Positions 1 to 10,070 of a stretch of 60,799 nucleotides of DNA are shown in pieces. Position numbers and translations under genes: made by a program. The stretch lies in NCBI GenBank assembly GCA_019510485.1, contig JAEKKI010000148.1, positions 1 through 60,799 on the forward strand, written 5' to 3'. The notes beneath the pieces are model-generated. The model did no database searches. It saw only the letters and a program-made list of their open reading frames with translations, and had not been told where the DNA came from. This stretch comes from Catenulisporales bacterium. Lineage in GTDB: Bacteria; Actinomycetota; Actinomycetes; Streptomycetales; Catenulisporaceae. Each line of letters starts with the position of its first letter. Positions within the stretch are counted from its first letter, which is position 1.

Positions 1-139
1 AGGTGCTGAGCGTGTGCGTGTCCACACCCGGCGCGGGGATATGAGCGCCCAACCGGAACAAGGCCATGATGCCGAGCGTGAAGAGCAGCTTCTTGCGCAG
101 GTCGGGTGTCCGGAACGCCCGAGCGAATGCGGTGAGCAT
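1..139 (-). CDS. secY: SecY, preprotein translocase channel subunit (N-terminus only)
   Basis: The minus strand encodes the first 46 residues of SecY, beginning MLTAFARAFRTPDLRKKLLF and continuing into the GIMALFRLGAHIPAPGVD stretch typical of transmembrane segment 1 and the following loop. The rest lies outside the window. The ATG is at 137-139 and a strong AGGAGG ribosome-binding site lies at about 143-148. SecY forms the membrane channel of the Sec translocase. It follows rplO in the spc cluster, as in most bacteria, but after a 284-bp gap with a strong hairpin, so it may have its own promoter. Confidence 0.95.
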   Translation of the reverse strand, partial: MLTAFARAFRTPDLRKKLLFTLGIMALFRLGAHIPAPGVDTHTLST

Positions 140-353
140 GATCCTCCTGCGCCTTACGCGACGAGAGTTAGAGGGTACTGATACCTACACGCCTTCAGCC
201 GCGCGCGGCAGCGCGCCGCTTTCGGGCATGTGGGGTCAAGCCGGGGTGATGGCCGACCTGCGTCATCTTACGCATAGCAGGAAGCCTATGGCGACCCTCC
301 GGCGGGGGGATTCGACACATGGGCGAAATCAAGAGCGCCCATCGAAATCGCTA

Positions 354-387
354 GGGCGCCGCTCCCGGTTTACCGGAAGCGGCGCCC
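354..387 (-). terminator. Hairpin between rplO and secY
   Basis: A 10-bp inverted repeat (354-363 with 378-387) continues after a one-base offset into a CCGG/CCGG stem around TTTA. No U-tract follows on the minus strand. It sits just after the rplO stop, so it is either a weak terminator/attenuator or an mRNA-stabilising end. The remaining gap (140-353) holds no gene that I can support. Confidence 0.55.
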
Positions 388-423
388 ATCGCGATCGACC
401 TCACCGCTAAAAGCGGTTCAGCG

Positions 424-864
424 TCAGATCTCCTCGGCGGAGCCGCCGGCCGCGGCCAGCTTCTCCTTCGCGGAGGCGGAGAAGGCGTGCGCCTTCACCC
501 GCAGGGCGACCGAGACCTCGCCGGTGCCCAGGACCTTGACCAGTTCGTTGTCGCGGACCGCGCCCTTGGCGATCAGGTCCTCGACGGTGACCTCGCCGCC
601 GGCCGGGTACAGGGCCGAGAGCTTGTCCAGGTTCACGACCTGGAACGTCACCTTGAACGGGTTCTTGAAGCCCCGGGCCTTCGGCAGCCGCATGTGCAGC
701 GGCATCTGGCCGCCCTCGAACCGGGCCGAGACCTGGTAGCGGGCCTTGGTGCCCTTGGTGCCGCGGCCGGCGGTCTTGCCCTTGGAGCCCTCGCCGCGAC
801 CCACGCGGGTCTTCGGCGTCTTGGCGCCCGGGGCCGGGCGGAGGTGGTGGACCTTCAGGGTCAT
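424..864 (-). CDS. rplO: 50S ribosomal protein L15
   Basis: A 146-residue protein beginning [20 protein letters not shown], with the basic [21 protein letters not shown] segment characteristic of L15, of normal family length. L15 is a late-assembling 23S rRNA-binding protein of the large subunit. The ATG lies one base after the rpmD stop, so translation is probably coupled. It is the last ribosomal-protein gene before secY in this spc-type cluster. Confidence 0.97.
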   Translation of the reverse strand: MTLKVHHLRPAPGAKTPKTRVGRGEGSKGKTAGRGTKGTKARYQVSARFEGGQMPLHMRLPKARGFKNPFKVTFQVVNLDKLSALYPAGGEVTVEDLIAKGAVRDNELVKVLGTGEVSVALRVKAHAFSASAKEKLAAAGGSAEEI

Positions 865-865
865 G

Positions 866-1048
866 TCAGTCGACCTCCTCGACCTTGACCAGGTGGCGGA
901 CGGTGTGGACCATGCCCCGGAACTGCGGGAGGTCCTCCTTCACCACGGTGTCGTTGATCCGCTTCAGGCCGAGCGACCGGAGGGTGTCCCGGTGGTTCTG
1001 CTTCGTGCCGATCTGCGAGCGGGTCTGCGTGATCTTCAAACGGGCCAT
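866..1048 (-). CDS. rpmD: 50S ribosomal protein L30
   Basis: A 60-residue protein starting [20 protein letters not shown], the length and sequence of bacterial L30. I chose the ATG at 1046-1048, which follows the rpsE stop by 5 bp; longer in-frame extensions upstream overlap rpsE and are not credible. L30 is a small peripheral large-subunit protein. The order rpsE-rpmD-rplO is the standard spc order. Confidence 0.96.
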   Translation of the reverse strand: MARLKITQTRSQIGTKQNHRDTLRSLGLKRINDTVVKEDLPQFRGMVHTVRHLVKVEEVD

Positions 1049-1053
1049 GTCTC

Positions 1054-1692
1054 TCAGCTCCCCACACCGGCGCGGGCGCGCAGGAGGGCGGCCGGGGCCA
1101 CGTCCTCCAGCGGGAGCCCGCGGCGTGCGGCGACTTCCTCGGGGCGCACCAGGCCCTTCAGCGCCGCCACGGTCGCGTGGACGATGTTGATCGGGTTGTC
1201 CGAGCCGAGCGACTTGCTCAGCACGTCGTGGACGCCCGCGCACTCCAGCACGGCGCGCACCGGGCCGCCGGCGATGACGCCGGTACCGGGGGCGGCCGGC
1301 TTGAGCAGAACGACGCCGGCGGCGCGCTCGCCCGTGATCGGGTGCGGGATCGTGCCCTGGATGCGCGGGACCTTGAAGAAGTTCTTCTTGGCCTCCTCGA
1401 CACCCTTGGCGATCGCGTCGCGGACTTCCTTGGCCTTGCCGTAGCCCACGCCCACGGTGCCCTCGCCGTCGCCGACGATCACCAGGGCGGTGAAGCTGAA
1501 GCGGCGGCCACCACGCACGACCTTGGCCACCCGGTTGATGGTGACGACGCGCTCGATGTGCGCCGACTTCTCCACCGGGGCCTGGTCGCCGCGACGGTCA
1601 CGGCGCTCGCGGCGGTTGTTGCCGCCCTCGCCGCCGCCGCCGCCCTGGTTCTGTCCACCGAAGCCGCCTCCGCGGCGCTGTGGTCCAGCCAT
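1054..1692 (-). CDS. rpsE: 30S ribosomal protein S5 with Gly/Arg-rich N-terminus
   Basis: A 212-residue S5. Residues about 45-212 form the canonical double-stranded-RNA-binding and S5 C-terminal domains ([20 protein letters not shown], then KLLK-like [19 protein letters not shown]). The first 40 residues are low complexity, rich in Gly, Asn and Arg with RRGGG and RRERRDRR clusters. Such tails are common in actinobacterial S5 but absent from E. coli. S5 lies at the mRNA entry channel and is involved in decoding fidelity. It sits between rplR and rpmD. Confidence 0.97.
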   Translation of the reverse strand: MAGPQRRGGGFGGQNQGGGGGEGGNNRRERRDRRGDQAPVEKSAHIERVVTINRVAKVVRGGRRFSFTALVIVGDGEGTVGVGYGKAKEVRDAIAKGVEEAKKNFFKVPRIQGTIPHPITGERAAGVVLLKPAAPGTGVIAGGPVRAVLECAGVHDVLSKSLGSDNPINIVHATVAALKGLVRPEEVAARRGLPLEDVAPAALLRARAGVGS

Positions 1693-1741
1693 CAGAGGCT
1701 CCTTCCCTTCACGATTTCAAAAGGCAGAGCGTAAATGTTCG

Positions 1742-2125
1742 TCACAGCTCCAGCCCTGCTTCCCTTGCGCCGTCGGCCACCGCGGCCACGCGGCCGTGGT
1801 ACTTGTTGCCGCCGCGGTCGAACACGACCGTGCCGATGCCCTTGGCCTTGGCCCGCTCGGCGACGAGCTTGCCGACTTCCTTGGCCTTGGCGGTCTTGTC
1901 GCCGTCGGTCGTGCGCAGGCTCGCCTCCATGGTGGAGGCCGAGGCCAGCGTCACGCGGGTGACGTCGTCCACGACCTGCGCCACCATGTGGCGCGAGGAG
2001 CGGGTGACCACCAGGCGCGGGCGCAGTGCCGTGCCGGAGACCTTCTTGCGGACGCGCAGGTGGCGGCGCTTGACGGCGTTGCGCTTCTTGGCCGCACCCT
2101 TGCCGATCTTGACTGCGAAAGCCAT
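1742..2125 (-). CDS. rplR: 50S ribosomal protein L18
   Basis: A 127-residue L18 with the typical basic N-terminus ([20 protein letters not shown]) and the [20 protein letters not shown] core. L18 binds 5S rRNA in the central protuberance together with L5. Its ATG overlaps the rplF stop by one base (TAATG), indicating translational coupling. The 49 bp to rpsE hold nothing beyond that gene's ribosome-binding site. Confidence 0.97.
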   Translation of the reverse strand: MAFAVKIGKGAAKKRNAVKRRHLRVRKKVSGTALRPRLVVTRSSRHMVAQVVDDVTRVTLASASTMEASLRTTDGDKTAKAKEVGKLVAERAKAKGIGTVVFDRGGNKYHGRVAAVADGAREAGLEL

Positions 2126-2667
2126 TACTTCTTCCCAGCCTTTCCGGCCTTGCGGCGGATGACCTCGCCGGCGAACTTGATGCCCTTGCCCTTGTACGGG
2201 TCGATCTTGCGCAGCTTCTTGATGTAGGCGCAGGTCTCGCCCACCAGCTGCTTGTCGATCCCGGACACCGAGAACCGGGTCGGGCTCTCGACGGCGAAGG
2301 AGATCCCCGACGGGGCCTTCACCGGCACCGGGTGGCTGTAACCCAGGGCGAACTCCAGGTCCGAGCCCTTGGCCACCACGCGGTAGCCGACACCGGAGAT
2401 CTCCAGGCTCTTGGTGTAGCCCTGGGTCACGCCGATGATCATGTTGTTCACCAGGGTGCGCGACAGACCGTGGCGCTCCTTGGAGACCCGCTCGTCGTTC
2501 GGGCGGGAGACGACCAGGTTGCCGTCCTCGCCCTTGGCGATCGTGATCGGGGAGACGACGGTGTGCGACAGGGTGCCCTTGGGCCCCTTCACTGTCACGT
2601 CCTGGCCGTTGATGGTGACGTCGACGCCGGCGGGAACCGGGATCGGCAGCCGTCCAATACGAGACAT
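2125..2667 (-). CDS. rplF: 50S ribosomal protein L6
   Basis: A 180-residue L6 beginning [20 protein letters not shown], with two L6 folds and the C-terminal signature [16 protein letters not shown]. The length is normal. L6 binds 23S rRNA near the sarcin-ricin loop and the factor-binding site. Its position between rpsH and rplR is standard, and the strong AGGAGAA ribosome-binding site supports the start. Confidence 0.98.
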   Translation of the reverse strand: MSRIGRLPIPVPAGVDVTINGQDVTVKGPKGTLSHTVVSPITIAKGEDGNLVVSRPNDERVSKERHGLSRTLVNNMIIGVTQGYTKSLEISGVGYRVVAKGSDLEFALGYSHPVPVKAPSGISFAVESPTRFSVSGIDKQLVGETCAYIKKLRKIDPYKGKGIKFAGEVIRRKAGKAGKK

Positions 2668-2684
2668 TGCTTCTCCTCCTTCCC

Positions 2685-3083
2685 TTACCAGACGTAGGCG
2701 AGGACTTCGCCGCCGACGCCCTTGCGGGCCGCCTGGCGGTCGGTCAGCAGACCGGTCGAAGTCGAGATGATGGCGACGCCGAGTCCGCCCAGGACCCTCG
2801 GCAGGCCCGTGGACTTCGCGTAGACGCGCAGGCCCGGCTTCGAGATGCGCTTGATCCCGGCGATGGACCGCTCACGGTTCGGGCCGAACTTCAGCTCGAT
2901 GATGAGCGTCTTGCCCACCTCCGCGTCCTCGACCTTCCAGGAGGCGATGTAGCCCTCCTGCTTGAGGATCTCGCAGATGTGGGTCTTGATCTTGCTCGAC
3001 GGCATGCTCACGCTGTCGTGGAACGCCGAGTTGGCGTTCCGCAGCCGGGTGAGCATGTCCGCGATCGGGTCGGTCATGGTCAT
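2685..3083 (-). CDS. rpsH: 30S ribosomal protein S8
   Basis: A 132-residue S8 beginning [20 protein letters not shown], with the C-terminal [20 protein letters not shown] signature that binds helix 21 of 16S rRNA. In E. coli S8 is the autogenous repressor of the spc operon. A nested hairpin lies immediately upstream of this start (3114-3160), but it does not resemble the E. coli S8 site by eye. Confidence 0.97.
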   Translation of the reverse strand: MTMTDPIADMLTRLRNANSAFHDSVSMPSSKIKTHICEILKQEGYIASWKVEDAEVGKTLIIELKFGPNRERSIAGIKRISKPGLRVYAKSTGLPRVLGGLGVAIISTSTGLLTDRQAARKGVGGEVLAYVW

Positions 3084-3113
3084 GTTTGGCCTGAGGCCTT
3101 CCTCGCCGTGGTA

Positions 3114-3160
3114 TCCCCGGGCTGCTCACCCTCTCCGATCAGAGGGCACATACCCGGGGA
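3114..3160 (-). promoter_or_regulatory. Nested intercistronic hairpin between rpsZ and rpsH
   Basis: An outer 8-bp inverted repeat (TCCCCGGG at 3114-3121 with its complement at 3153-3160) encloses an inner repeat (CCCTCT 3129-3134 with AGAGGG 3141-3146). It fills the 94-bp gap upstream of rpsH. Possible roles are transcript processing, attenuation or a ribosomal-protein binding site. Confidence 0.5.
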
Positions 3161-3177
3161 CCTGCGGCGTGTAGTAG

Positions 3178-3363
3178 TTACCAGGAGCTCTTGGTGACGC
3201 CCGGCAGTTCGCCGGCGTGCGCCATCTCGCGCAGGCAAACCCGGCACAGGCCGAACTTGCGGTAGACCGAGTGCGGACGGCCGCACTTGGAGCAGCGGGT
3301 GTAGCCGCGCACCTTGAACTTCGGCTTCGCGAGCGCCTTGTTGATCAGGGCCTTCTTCGCCAT
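3178..3363 (-). CDS. rpsZ: 30S ribosomal protein S14, zinc-binding (type Z)
   Basis: A 61-residue S14 beginning [20 protein letters not shown]. Cys pairs at residues 24/27 and 40/43 (CSKC and CRVC) form the zinc ribbon of the short S14 type. An in-frame upstream extension overlapping rplE is rejected, because the ATG at 3361-3363 starts the conserved protein and follows a GGAGG site. Actinobacteria often carry a zinc-free paralogue elsewhere under Zur control. Confidence 0.97.
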   Translation of the reverse strand: MAKKALINKALAKPKFKVRGYTRCSKCGRPHSVYRKFGLCRVCLREMAHAGELPGVTKSSW

Positions 3364-3367
3364 GTGC

Positions 3368-3937
3368 TCACGCCTCCTTGAAGGGGAAACCGAGGAGACG
3401 CAGCAGGGCGCGACCCTCATCGTCGTTGCGAGCGGTCGTCACGACGGTGATGTCCATGCCGCGCACGCGGTCGATCTTGTCCTGGTCGATCTCGTGGAAC
3501 ATCGACTGCTCGTTCAGACCGAAGGTGTAGTTGCCCTTGCCGTCGAACTGCTTGGGCGACAGGCCGCGGAAGTCGCGGATACGGGGCAGCGCGATCGACA
3601 CCAGCCGGTCGCAGAACTCCCACATCCGGTCCCCGCGCAGCGTCACGTGGGCGCCGATGGGCTGGCCCTCGCGCAGCTTGAACTGCGCGATGGACTTGCG
3701 GGCCTTGGTCACGGTCGGCTTCTGGCCGGTGATGGCCGCGAGGTCGCGGATCGCGCCGTCCATCAGCTTGCTGTCGCGCGCGGCGTCGCCGACGCCCATG
3801 TTGACCACGATCTTGGTCAGCGTGGGGATCAGCATGACGTTCTCGAACGCGAACTGCTCCTTGAGCGCCGGGGCGATCTCGGACCGGAAGCGCAGCTTCA
3901 GGCGCGGCGCCACGGTCTCAGTCTCAGTCACAGTCAT
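3368..3937 (-). CDS. rplE: 50S ribosomal protein L5
   Basis: A 189-residue L5. The core starts near residue 14 ([16 protein letters not shown]) and contains [20 protein letters not shown] and the [17 protein letters not shown] motif. L5 binds 5S rRNA and contacts P-site tRNA. A Thr/Glu-rich N-terminal dozen residues ([11 protein letters not shown]) precedes the fold. The start is one base after the rplX stop. Confidence 0.97.
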   Translation of the reverse strand: MTVTETETVAPRLKLRFRSEIAPALKEQFAFENVMLIPTLTKIVVNMGVGDAARDSKLMDGAIRDLAAITGQKPTVTKARKSIAQFKLREGQPIGAHVTLRGDRMWEFCDRLVSIALPRIRDFRGLSPKQFDGKGNYTFGLNEQSMFHEIDQDKIDRVRGMDITVVTTARNDDEGRALLRLLGFPFKEA

Positions 3938-3938
3938 C

Positions 3939-4307
3939 TCAGATGTCCTTACCGGTGCGCTTGGCGTAGCGGACGCTGCGCGTGACGGTCTTCTTCGAAC
4001 CGTCGGCGAGCGTGCGCTCCTCCTCCACGCGGCGGTAGCCCACGCGCGTGACGACCTTGACGCCCTCGTGCTCGACGACCAGCATCACGTTGGAGACGTG
4101 GATCGGGGCCTCGACGGTGATGATGCCGCCGGTCTTGCTCCCGCGGACGGACTGGCCGACCTTGGTGTGCTTCTTGACCCGGTTGACGCCCTCGACCAGG
4201 ACCTTCTGCGCCTCCGGGAAGGACTGGATGACCTTGCCCTGCAGGCCCTTGTCCTTGCCGGTGATGACCTGGACCAGGTCACCCTTCTTGATGTTCATTC
4301 CCGACAT
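3939..4307 (-). CDS. rplX: 50S ribosomal protein L24
   Basis: A 122-residue L24 with the KOW motif at the start ([20 protein letters not shown]). L24 initiates large-subunit assembly. Two in-frame ATGs are possible: 4307 (MSGMNIKK) and 4298 (MNIKK). The annotated start lies 3 bp from the rplN stop. Position and length are standard for actinobacteria. Confidence 0.96.
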   Translation of the reverse strand: MSGMNIKKGDLVQVITGKDKGLQGKVIQSFPEAQKVLVEGVNRVKKHTKVGQSVRGSKTGGIITVEAPIHVSNVMLVVEHEGVKVVTRVGYRRVEEERTLADGSKKTVTRSVRYAKRTGKDI

Positions 4308-4310
4308 GGC

Positions 4311-4679
4311 TTACAGCACCTCCGGGGCGAGCGAGACGATGCGCATGTAGCGCTTCTCGCGGAGCTCGCGGCCGACGGGGCCGAAGATGCGGGTGCCGCG
4401 CGGGTCCCCGCCGTCCTTGATCAGGACGGCCGCGTTCTCGTCGAAGCGGATGTACGAGCCGTCCGGCCGCCGGCGCTCCTTCACGGTGCGCACGATGACC
4501 GCCTTGACGACGTCGCCCTTCTTGACGCCCGCGCCGGGCAGGGCGTCCTTGACGGTGGCGACGATGACGTCGCCGATTCCGGCGTAGCGGCGGCTGGAAC
4601 CACCGAGCACCCGGATGCAGAGGATCTCCTTCGCACCGGTGTTGTCGGCGACCCGGAGCCGCGACTCCTGCTGGATCAC
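4311..4679 (-). CDS. rplN: 50S ribosomal protein L14
   Basis: A 122-residue L14 beginning [20 protein letters not shown], nearly invariant across bacteria and of standard length. L14 lies at the subunit interface and is the docking point of the silencing factor RsfS. An 86-bp gap containing a 10-bp-stem hairpin separates it from rpsQ. Confidence 0.98.
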   Translation of the reverse strand: MIQQESRLRVADNTGAKEILCIRVLGGSSRRYAGIGDVIVATVKDALPGAGVKKGDVVKAVIVRTVKERRRPDGSYIRFDENAAVLIKDGGDPRGTRIFGPVGRELREKRYMRIVSLAPEVL

Positions 4680-4712
4680 TTGTTATCTCCTTCGTCGTGC
4701 CGGTTCACCGGG

Positions 4713-4738
4713 GGCCGCGGGATGTGACTCCCGCGGCC
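4713..4738 (-). promoter_or_regulatory. Intercistronic hairpin between rpsQ and rplN
   Basis: A perfect 10-bp inverted repeat (GGCCGCGGGA at 4713-4722 with its complement at 4729-4738, 6-nt loop) lies in the only long gap between the S10-like and spc-like halves of the cluster. No U-tract follows on the minus strand. It could mark the old S10/spc operon boundary as an attenuator or processing site. Confidence 0.5.
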
Positions 4739-4765
4739 GGCCCGGCGCCTGGCCGAACGGACTGG

Positions 4766-5062
4766 TTACTTGGCCTTCTCGAGGATCTCGACCAGGCGCC
4801 AGCGCTTGGTCGCCGAGAGCGGCCGGGTCTCCATGAGCAGGACGCGGTCGCCGATGCCGGCGCTGTTCTGCTCGTCGTGTGCCTTGAGCTTGGCCGTGCT
4901 GCGCACGACCTTGCCGTAGCGGGGGTGCTTCTTGCGGTCCTCGACCTCGACGACGATGGTCTTGTCCATCTTGTCGCTCACCACGTAGCCCTCGCGGACC
5001 TTGCGGCGGCCACGCTCGTCGGTGGTCTCGGTCTCGGTCGCTGTCACCGTCTGCTCGCTCAC
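4766..5062 (-). CDS. rpsQ: 30S ribosomal protein S17
   Basis: A 98-residue S17. The OB-fold core ([20 protein letters not shown] onward) starts near residue 19, after a Thr/Glu-rich N-terminal extension seen in other actinobacteria. S17 is a primary 16S rRNA-binding protein. Its start overlaps the rpmC stop by 4 bp, so translation is coupled. Confidence 0.97.
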   Translation of the reverse strand: MSEQTVTATETETTDERGRRKVREGYVVSDKMDKTIVVEVEDRKKHPRYGKVVRSTAKLKAHDEQNSAGIGDRVLLMETRPLSATKRWRLVEILEKAK

Positions 5063-5286
5063 TTCGCCTCCTCAGTACTGCCGATGCCGAGCTCCCGCTC
5101 AGTCATCAGCGTGTAGATGCGAGCGATGTCCTTCTTGACGGCGCGCATGCGGCCGTGGTTCTCAAGCTGGCCGGTGGCCTGCTGGAAGCGGAGGTTGAAC
5201 AGCTCCTCCTTGCTCTCACGGAGCTTCTCCAGCAGTTCGGCGTCGCCGAGCTCGCGCAGTTCGCGCGCGGTGGTCCCGGTCGCCAT
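5059..5286 (-). CDS. rpmC: 50S ribosomal protein L29
   Basis: A 75-residue two-helix L29 with the family core [20 protein letters not shown]-like segment (residues about 20-45). L29 lies beside the peptide exit tunnel and helps dock trigger factor and SRP. It overlaps rplP by one base and rpsQ by 4 bp. Confidence 0.96.
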   Translation of the reverse strand: MATGTTARELRELGDAELLEKLRESKEELFNLRFQQATGQLENHGRMRAVKKDIARIYTLMTERELGIGSTEEAK

Positions 5287-5705
5287 CAGATGTCACCTGC
5301 CTCACGCTTGATGATCCGGCACTTGAGCGGGAGCTTGTGCGTGGCGCGAAGCAGGGCCTCGCGTGCGCGCTCCTCGTTCGGGTACGAGAGCTCGAAGAGC
5401 ACCCGGCCGGGCTTGACGTTCGCGACCCACCACTCGGGCGAGCCCTTGCCGGAGCCCATGCGGGTCTCGGCGGGCTTCTTGGTCAGCGGACGGTCGGGGT
5501 AGATGTTGATCCACACCTTGCCACCACGGCGGATGTGCCGGTTGATGGCGATACGCGCGGACTCGATCTGCCGGTTGGTCACGTACGCCGGGGTCAGCGC
5601 CTGGATTCCGTACTCGCCGAAGGCCAGGTTGTTGCCGCCCTTGGAGGCGCCGGAGCGACCGGGGTGGTGCTGCTTGCGGTGCTTGACCCGCCTGGGGATC
5701 AGCAT
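5286..5705 (-). CDS. rplP: 50S ribosomal protein L16
   Basis: A 139-residue L16 beginning [20 protein letters not shown], with the conserved [20 protein letters not shown] loop that approaches the A-site tRNA elbow. The length is standard. It lies 3 bp after rpsC, in normal order. Confidence 0.98.
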   Translation of the reverse strand: MLIPRRVKHRKQHHPGRSGASKGGNNLAFGEYGIQALTPAYVTNRQIESARIAINRHIRRGGKVWINIYPDRPLTKKPAETRMGSGKGSPEWWVANVKPGRVLFELSYPNEERAREALLRATHKLPLKCRIIKREAGDI

Positions 5706-5708
5706 CGG

Positions 5709-6593
5709 TTACGCCTCCTTATTCTCTGTCGAGGGCGTCTCGGTAGCCGGGGCCTGCGTCTCCGCGGCAGCCTGGGCCGGGGCCTGGGACTGCTCGCGGC
5801 CGGGGCCGCCACCGCCGTCACGGCGCGGGCCGCGGCCACCGCCGCCGCCGTCGCGGCGCGGGGCACGGCGGTCGCCGTCACGGCCGCCGCCGCCACGGCG
5901 GTCGCCGCCGTCGCGCGGCGGACGCCCGGCGCGGGCCTCGGCCGCGTTCAGCGCGCGCTGCGCCGACAGCGAGGTGACATCGCCCTTGTAGATCCAGACC
6001 TTCACGCCGATCCGGCCGAAGGTGGTCTTGGCCTCGTAGAAGCCGTAGTCGATGTTCGCCCGCAGCGTGTGCAGGGGCACGCGGCCCTCGCGGTACTGCT
6101 CCGAGCGGCTCATCTCCGCGCCGCCCAGGCGGCCGGAGACCTGCACCTTGATGCCCTTGACGCCGGCCTTCATCGAGGACTGGATCGCCTTGCGCATCGC
6201 GCGGCGGAAGGCCACGCGCTGCGCGAGCTGCTCGGCGATGCCCTGCGCGACCAGCTGGGCGTCACTCTCGGGGTTGCGCACCTCGAGGATGTTCAGCTGG
6301 ACCTGCTTGGCGGTCAGCTTCTCCAGCTTGCCGCGGATGCGGTCGGCCTCGGCGCCGCGGCGGCCGATGACGATGCCCGGACGCGCGGTGTGGATGTCGA
6401 CGCGGACGCGGTCGCGCGTGCGCTCGATCTCCACCTTGCTGATGCCCGCGCGGTCCATGCCCTCGGTCATCAGGCGGCGGATCGCGACGTCTTCCTTGAC
6501 GTAGTCCTTGTACAGCTTGTCGGCGTACCACCGGGACTTGAAGTCCGTGGTGATGCCGAGCCGGAACCCATGCGGGTTAACCTTCTGGCCCAC
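5709..6593 (-). CDS. rpsC: 30S ribosomal protein S3 with long Arg/Gly/Asp-rich tail
   Basis: A 294-residue S3. Residues 1 to about 215 are the conserved KH and C-terminal domains ([56 protein letters not shown]). The last 75 or so residues are low complexity, with repeated [15 protein letters not shown] and RRDGGGG units followed by an Ala/Gln/Thr-rich end. S3 lines the mRNA entry tunnel. The tail is much longer than in E. coli (233 residues in total) and is probably disordered. It overlaps rplV by one base. Confidence 0.97.
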   Translation of the reverse strand: MGQKVNPHGFRLGITTDFKSRWYADKLYKDYVKEDVAIRRLMTEGMDRAGISKVEIERTRDRVRVDIHTARPGIVIGRRGAEADRIRGKLEKLTAKQVQLNILEVRNPESDAQLVAQGIAEQLAQRVAFRRAMRKAIQSSMKAGVKGIKVQVSGRLGGAEMSRSEQYREGRVPLHTLRANIDYGFYEAKTTFGRIGVKVWIYKGDVTSLSAQRALNAAEARAGRPPRDGGDRRGGGGRDGDRRAPRRDGGGGGRGPRRDGGGGPGREQSQAPAQAAAETQAPATETPSTENKEA

Positions 6594-6985
6594 TATCGGG
6601 TCCTGCCCTTCTGCGCGACGCCCGCGGTCTCCTGGACCACGATGGTGATGTGGCTCGTCCGCTTGCGGATGCGGTACGCGCGGCCCTGAGCACGCGGCCG
6701 GAACCGCTTCAGGGTCGGGCCCTCGTCCACGTAAGCCTCGCTGATCACCAGCTGGCCACGGAGCTGCTTGTTGTTACGCGCGTTGGCAGCGGCCGACGCG
6801 ACGCACTTGAAGACCGGCTCGGCGGCGGCGTACGGCGCGAAGCGCAGGGTGTCGAGAGCCTTCTCGACGTCCTGGCCGCGGACCATGTCCACGACCCGGC
6901 GCACCTTCATAGCGGTCATGCGGATGTTCTTGGCCTGAGCGATGGCCTCGTTGCCCGCGAGATCCTTGGCTTTGTTCTCAGCCAC
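6593..6985 (-). CDS. rplV: 50S ribosomal protein L22
   Basis: A 130-residue L22 with the core [20 protein letters not shown] and the C-terminal loop region [20 protein letters not shown] that reaches the peptide exit tunnel. No insertion is seen in the tunnel loop, where macrolide-resistance changes occur. Its start overlaps the rpsS end by 8 bp. Confidence 0.97.
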   Translation of the reverse strand: MAENKAKDLAGNEAIAQAKNIRMTAMKVRRVVDMVRGQDVEKALDTLRFAPYAAAEPVFKCVASAAANARNNKQLRGQLVISEAYVDEGPTLKRFRPRAQGRAYRIRKRTSHITIVVQETAGVAQKGRTR

Positions 6986-7259
6986 GGCGCGACCTCCGAT
7001 CGTCCTTCACGTGACCCTTGAACGTCCGGGTCGGGGAGAACTCGCCGAGCTTGTGGCCGACCATGGCCTCGGTGATGAACACCGGGACGTGCTTGCGGCC
7101 GTCGTGGACGGCGATGGTGTGACCCAGCATGTCCGGCACGATCATCGAGCGCCGGGACCAGGTCTTGATGACCGTCTTGGTCCCCTTCGCGTTCTGGGCG
7201 TCCACCTTCTTGGTCAGGTGTTCGTCCACGAAGGGACCCTTCTTGAGACTGCGCGGCAT
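6978..7259 (-). CDS. rpsS: 30S ribosomal protein S19
   Basis: A 93-residue S19 beginning [20 protein letters not shown], with [20 protein letters not shown], of standard length. It sits in the 30S head next to S13. It overlaps rplV and follows rplB by 12 bp. Confidence 0.98.
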   Translation of the reverse strand: MPRSLKKGPFVDEHLTKKVDAQNAKGTKTVIKTWSRRSMIVPDMLGHTIAVHDGRKHVPVFITEAMVGHKLGEFSPTRTFKGHVKDDRRSRRG

Positions 7260-7271
7260 CTAAACCTCCTC

Positions 7272-8107
<836 letters not shown>

Positions 8108-8108
<1 letters not shown>

Positions 8109-8455
8109 TAGGAAACCGGCCCTCCAAACAGCTCGATGCGGCCCTTCTTGCCGCCACCGGGGTTCGGGTCCACGGTCACGATCGCGCGCTTGGTGTCCTT
8201 GCGCTTGCCGACTCCGTAGCGGGTCCGCTTGCGCTTGCCCTGGCGGTTGATGGTGTTCACCGACAGGACCTTGACGTCGAAGATCTCCTCGACGGCCTCG
8301 CGGATCTGGATCTTGTTCGTGTCCGGGTGGACGACGAACGTGTAGGTGTTCTGGTCCAGAAGGGCGTAGCTCTTCTCCGACACCACCGGCTTGATGATGA
8401 TGTCGCGGGCCAGGACGGCGCGGTCGGCGCGGCCCTTGTCAAAGACAGTGCTCAC
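8108..8455 (-). CDS. rplW: 50S ribosomal protein L23
   Basis: A 115-residue L23. The conserved fold starts at about residue 14 ([20 protein letters not shown]) and includes [21 protein letters not shown]23 is the docking site of trigger factor and SRP at the tunnel exit. Its first codons overlap rplD by 4 bp (ATGA type). Confidence 0.97.
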
Positions 8456-9099
8456 GCTTCGCTCCCCTCAGCTTCCGAGGAGCTCGACACTGCCGACTTC
8501 CCCTTGGCGGGACCGTTGACGAACTGGTCGTACGCGCCCCGCGTGAACACGACGGCGTCGTTGACGAGCACGTCGTAGGTGTTCAGCTGGCCGACGTCGA
8601 GCAGGTGCACGGTCGGGACGTTGCGGAGGCTCTTGTAGGAGACCTCGTCGGTACGCTGCAGCACGACGAGCAGGTGCTTGTGCTCAGTCACGCTCTTCAG
8701 CAGCGCCACGGCGGACTTGGTGTTCGGGACATCGCCCTCGACCAGAGCGTCCACCACGATCACGCGGCCGTCGCGCGCCCGGTCGGAGAGGGCACCGCGC
8801 AGCGCGGCGGCCTTCATCTTCTTGGGGGTGCGCTGGGCGTAGTCGCGCGGCACCGGGCCGTGCACGACGCCACCGCCGGTGAACTGCGGCGCGCGGGTCG
8901 AGCCCTGACGGGCCCGGCCGGTGCCCTTCTGGCGGTACGGCTTCTTGCCGCCGCCGGACACCTCGCCGCGGGTCTTGGTCTTGTGCGTGCCCTGACGGGC
9001 CGCCGCCAGCTGGGCCACCACGACCTGGTGGATCAGCGGGATGTTCGCCTGGACGTCGAAGATCTCCGCGGGGAGGTCGACGTCGACAACCTGCGTCAT
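8452..9099 (-). CDS. rplD: 50S ribosomal protein L4
   Basis: A 215-residue L4 with the conserved [20 protein letters not shown] loop that enters the exit tunnel. I take the ATG at 9097-9099 ([16 protein letters not shown]), one base after the rplC stop; a longer reading into rplC is not credible. In E. coli L4 also represses the S10 operon. The leader upstream of rpsJ here is long enough for such control, but no E. coli-like site was recognised. Confidence 0.96.
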   Translation of the reverse strand: MTQVVDVDLPAEIFDVQANIPLIHQVVVAQLAAARQGTHKTKTRGEVSGGGKKPYRQKGTGRARQGSTRAPQFTGGGVVHGPVPRDYAQRTPKKMKAAALRGALSDRARDGRVIVVDALVEGDVPNTKSAVALLKSVTEHKHLLVVLQRTDEVSYKSLRNVPTVHLLDVGQLNTYDVLVNDAVVFTRGAYDQFVNGPAKGKSAVSSSSEAEGSEA

Positions 9100-9100
9100 G

Positions 9101-9748
9101 TCAGGCTCCCTTCTTGGCCGAGGTCTTGACCAGGACCAGACCGCCGTTGGGGCCGGGGATGGCACCCTTGACCAGGATCAGGCCCTTCTCGGCGTCCACG
9201 GCCTGGACGGTGAGGTTCTGGACGGTCACGCGCACCGAGCCCATGCGGCCGGCCATGCGCACGCCCTTGAAGACGCGGCCGGGGGTCGCGCAGGCGCCGA
9301 TGGAGCCGGGCGAGCGGTGCTTGCGCTGCACGCCGTGGCCGGCGCCGAGGCCGTGGAAGTTGTGGCGCTTCATGACACCGGCGAAGCCGTGGCCCTTGGA
9401 GGTGCCGGAGACGTCGACCAGCTGGCCGGCGCCGAAGGTCTCGGCGGTGATCTCCTGGCCGAGCTGGTACTCGGCGGCGTCGGAGGTGCGGATCTCCACC
9501 AGGTAGCGGCGCGGCGTGACGCCGGCCTTCGCGAAGTGGCCGGCCTCCGGCTTGGTGACCTTGGTGGGCTTCACGGCCCCGTAGGCGATCTGCACGGCCT
9601 CGTAGCCGTCGGTCTCCTGCTTGCGGATCTGCGTCACGACGCACGGCCCGGCCTTGACGACCGTCACCGGGACCACCCGGTTGTTCTCGTCCCAGACCTG
9701 GGTCATGCCGAGCTTCTCGCCCAGGACGCCCTTAATCTGCTTTCCCAT
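9101..9748 (-). CDS. rplC: 50S ribosomal protein L3
   Basis: A 215-residue L3 beginning [20 protein letters not shown], with the [20 protein letters not shown] motif near the peptidyl-transferase centre. L3 starts large-subunit assembly. It follows rpsJ by 13 bp. Confidence 0.98.
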   Translation of the reverse strand: MGKQIKGVLGEKLGMTQVWDENNRVVPVTVVKAGPCVVTQIRKQETDGYEAVQIAYGAVKPTKVTKPEAGHFAKAGVTPRRYLVEIRTSDAAEYQLGQEITAETFGAGQLVDVSGTSKGHGFAGVMKRHNFHGLGAGHGVQRKHRSPGSIGACATPGRVFKGVRMAGRMGSVRVTVQNLTVQAVDAEKGLILVKGAIPGPNGGLVLVKTSAKKGA

Positions 9749-9761
9749 GTTCGGCGCCGCC

Positions 9762-10070
9762 CTAGAGCTTGATCTCGATGTCGACGCCCGCGGGCAGGTC
9801 GAGGCGCATCAGCGAGTCAACCGTCTTCGGGGTCGGGTCGAGGATGTCGATGAGTCGCTTGTGCGTGCGCATCTCGAAGTGCTCGCGCGAGTCCTTGTAC
9901 TTGTGCGGCGAGCGGATGACGCAGTACACGTTCTTCTCAGTCGGCAGCGGCACCGGGCCGGCGACCTGCGCGCCAGTGCGGATCACGGTCTCGACGATCT
10001 TCTTCGCCGAGGAGTCGATCACCTCGTGGTCGTAGGCCTTGAGCCTGATGCGGATCTTCTGTCCCGCCAT
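9762..10070 (-). CDS. rpsJ: 30S ribosomal protein S10 (NusE)
   Basis: A 102-residue S10 beginning [20 protein letters not shown], with [21 protein letters not shown]10 is a 30S head protein and, as NusE, a partner of NusG and NusB in antitermination. It is the first gene of the cluster; a 490-bp leader/intergenic region lies upstream, with a GGAAGGATAAGG-type ribosome-binding region just before the ATG. Confidence 0.98.
   Translation of the reverse strand: MAGQKIRIRLKAYDHEVIDSSAKKIVETVIRTGAQVAGPVPLPTEKNVYCVIRSPHKYKDSREHFEMRTHKRLIDILDPTPKTVDSLMRLDLPAGVDIEIKL

Noticed and set aside
66-410. Possible plus-strand gene opposite secY and its leader
   Set aside because: No ribosome-binding site, Arg-rich shadow composition, and it runs through the rplO-secY hairpin.
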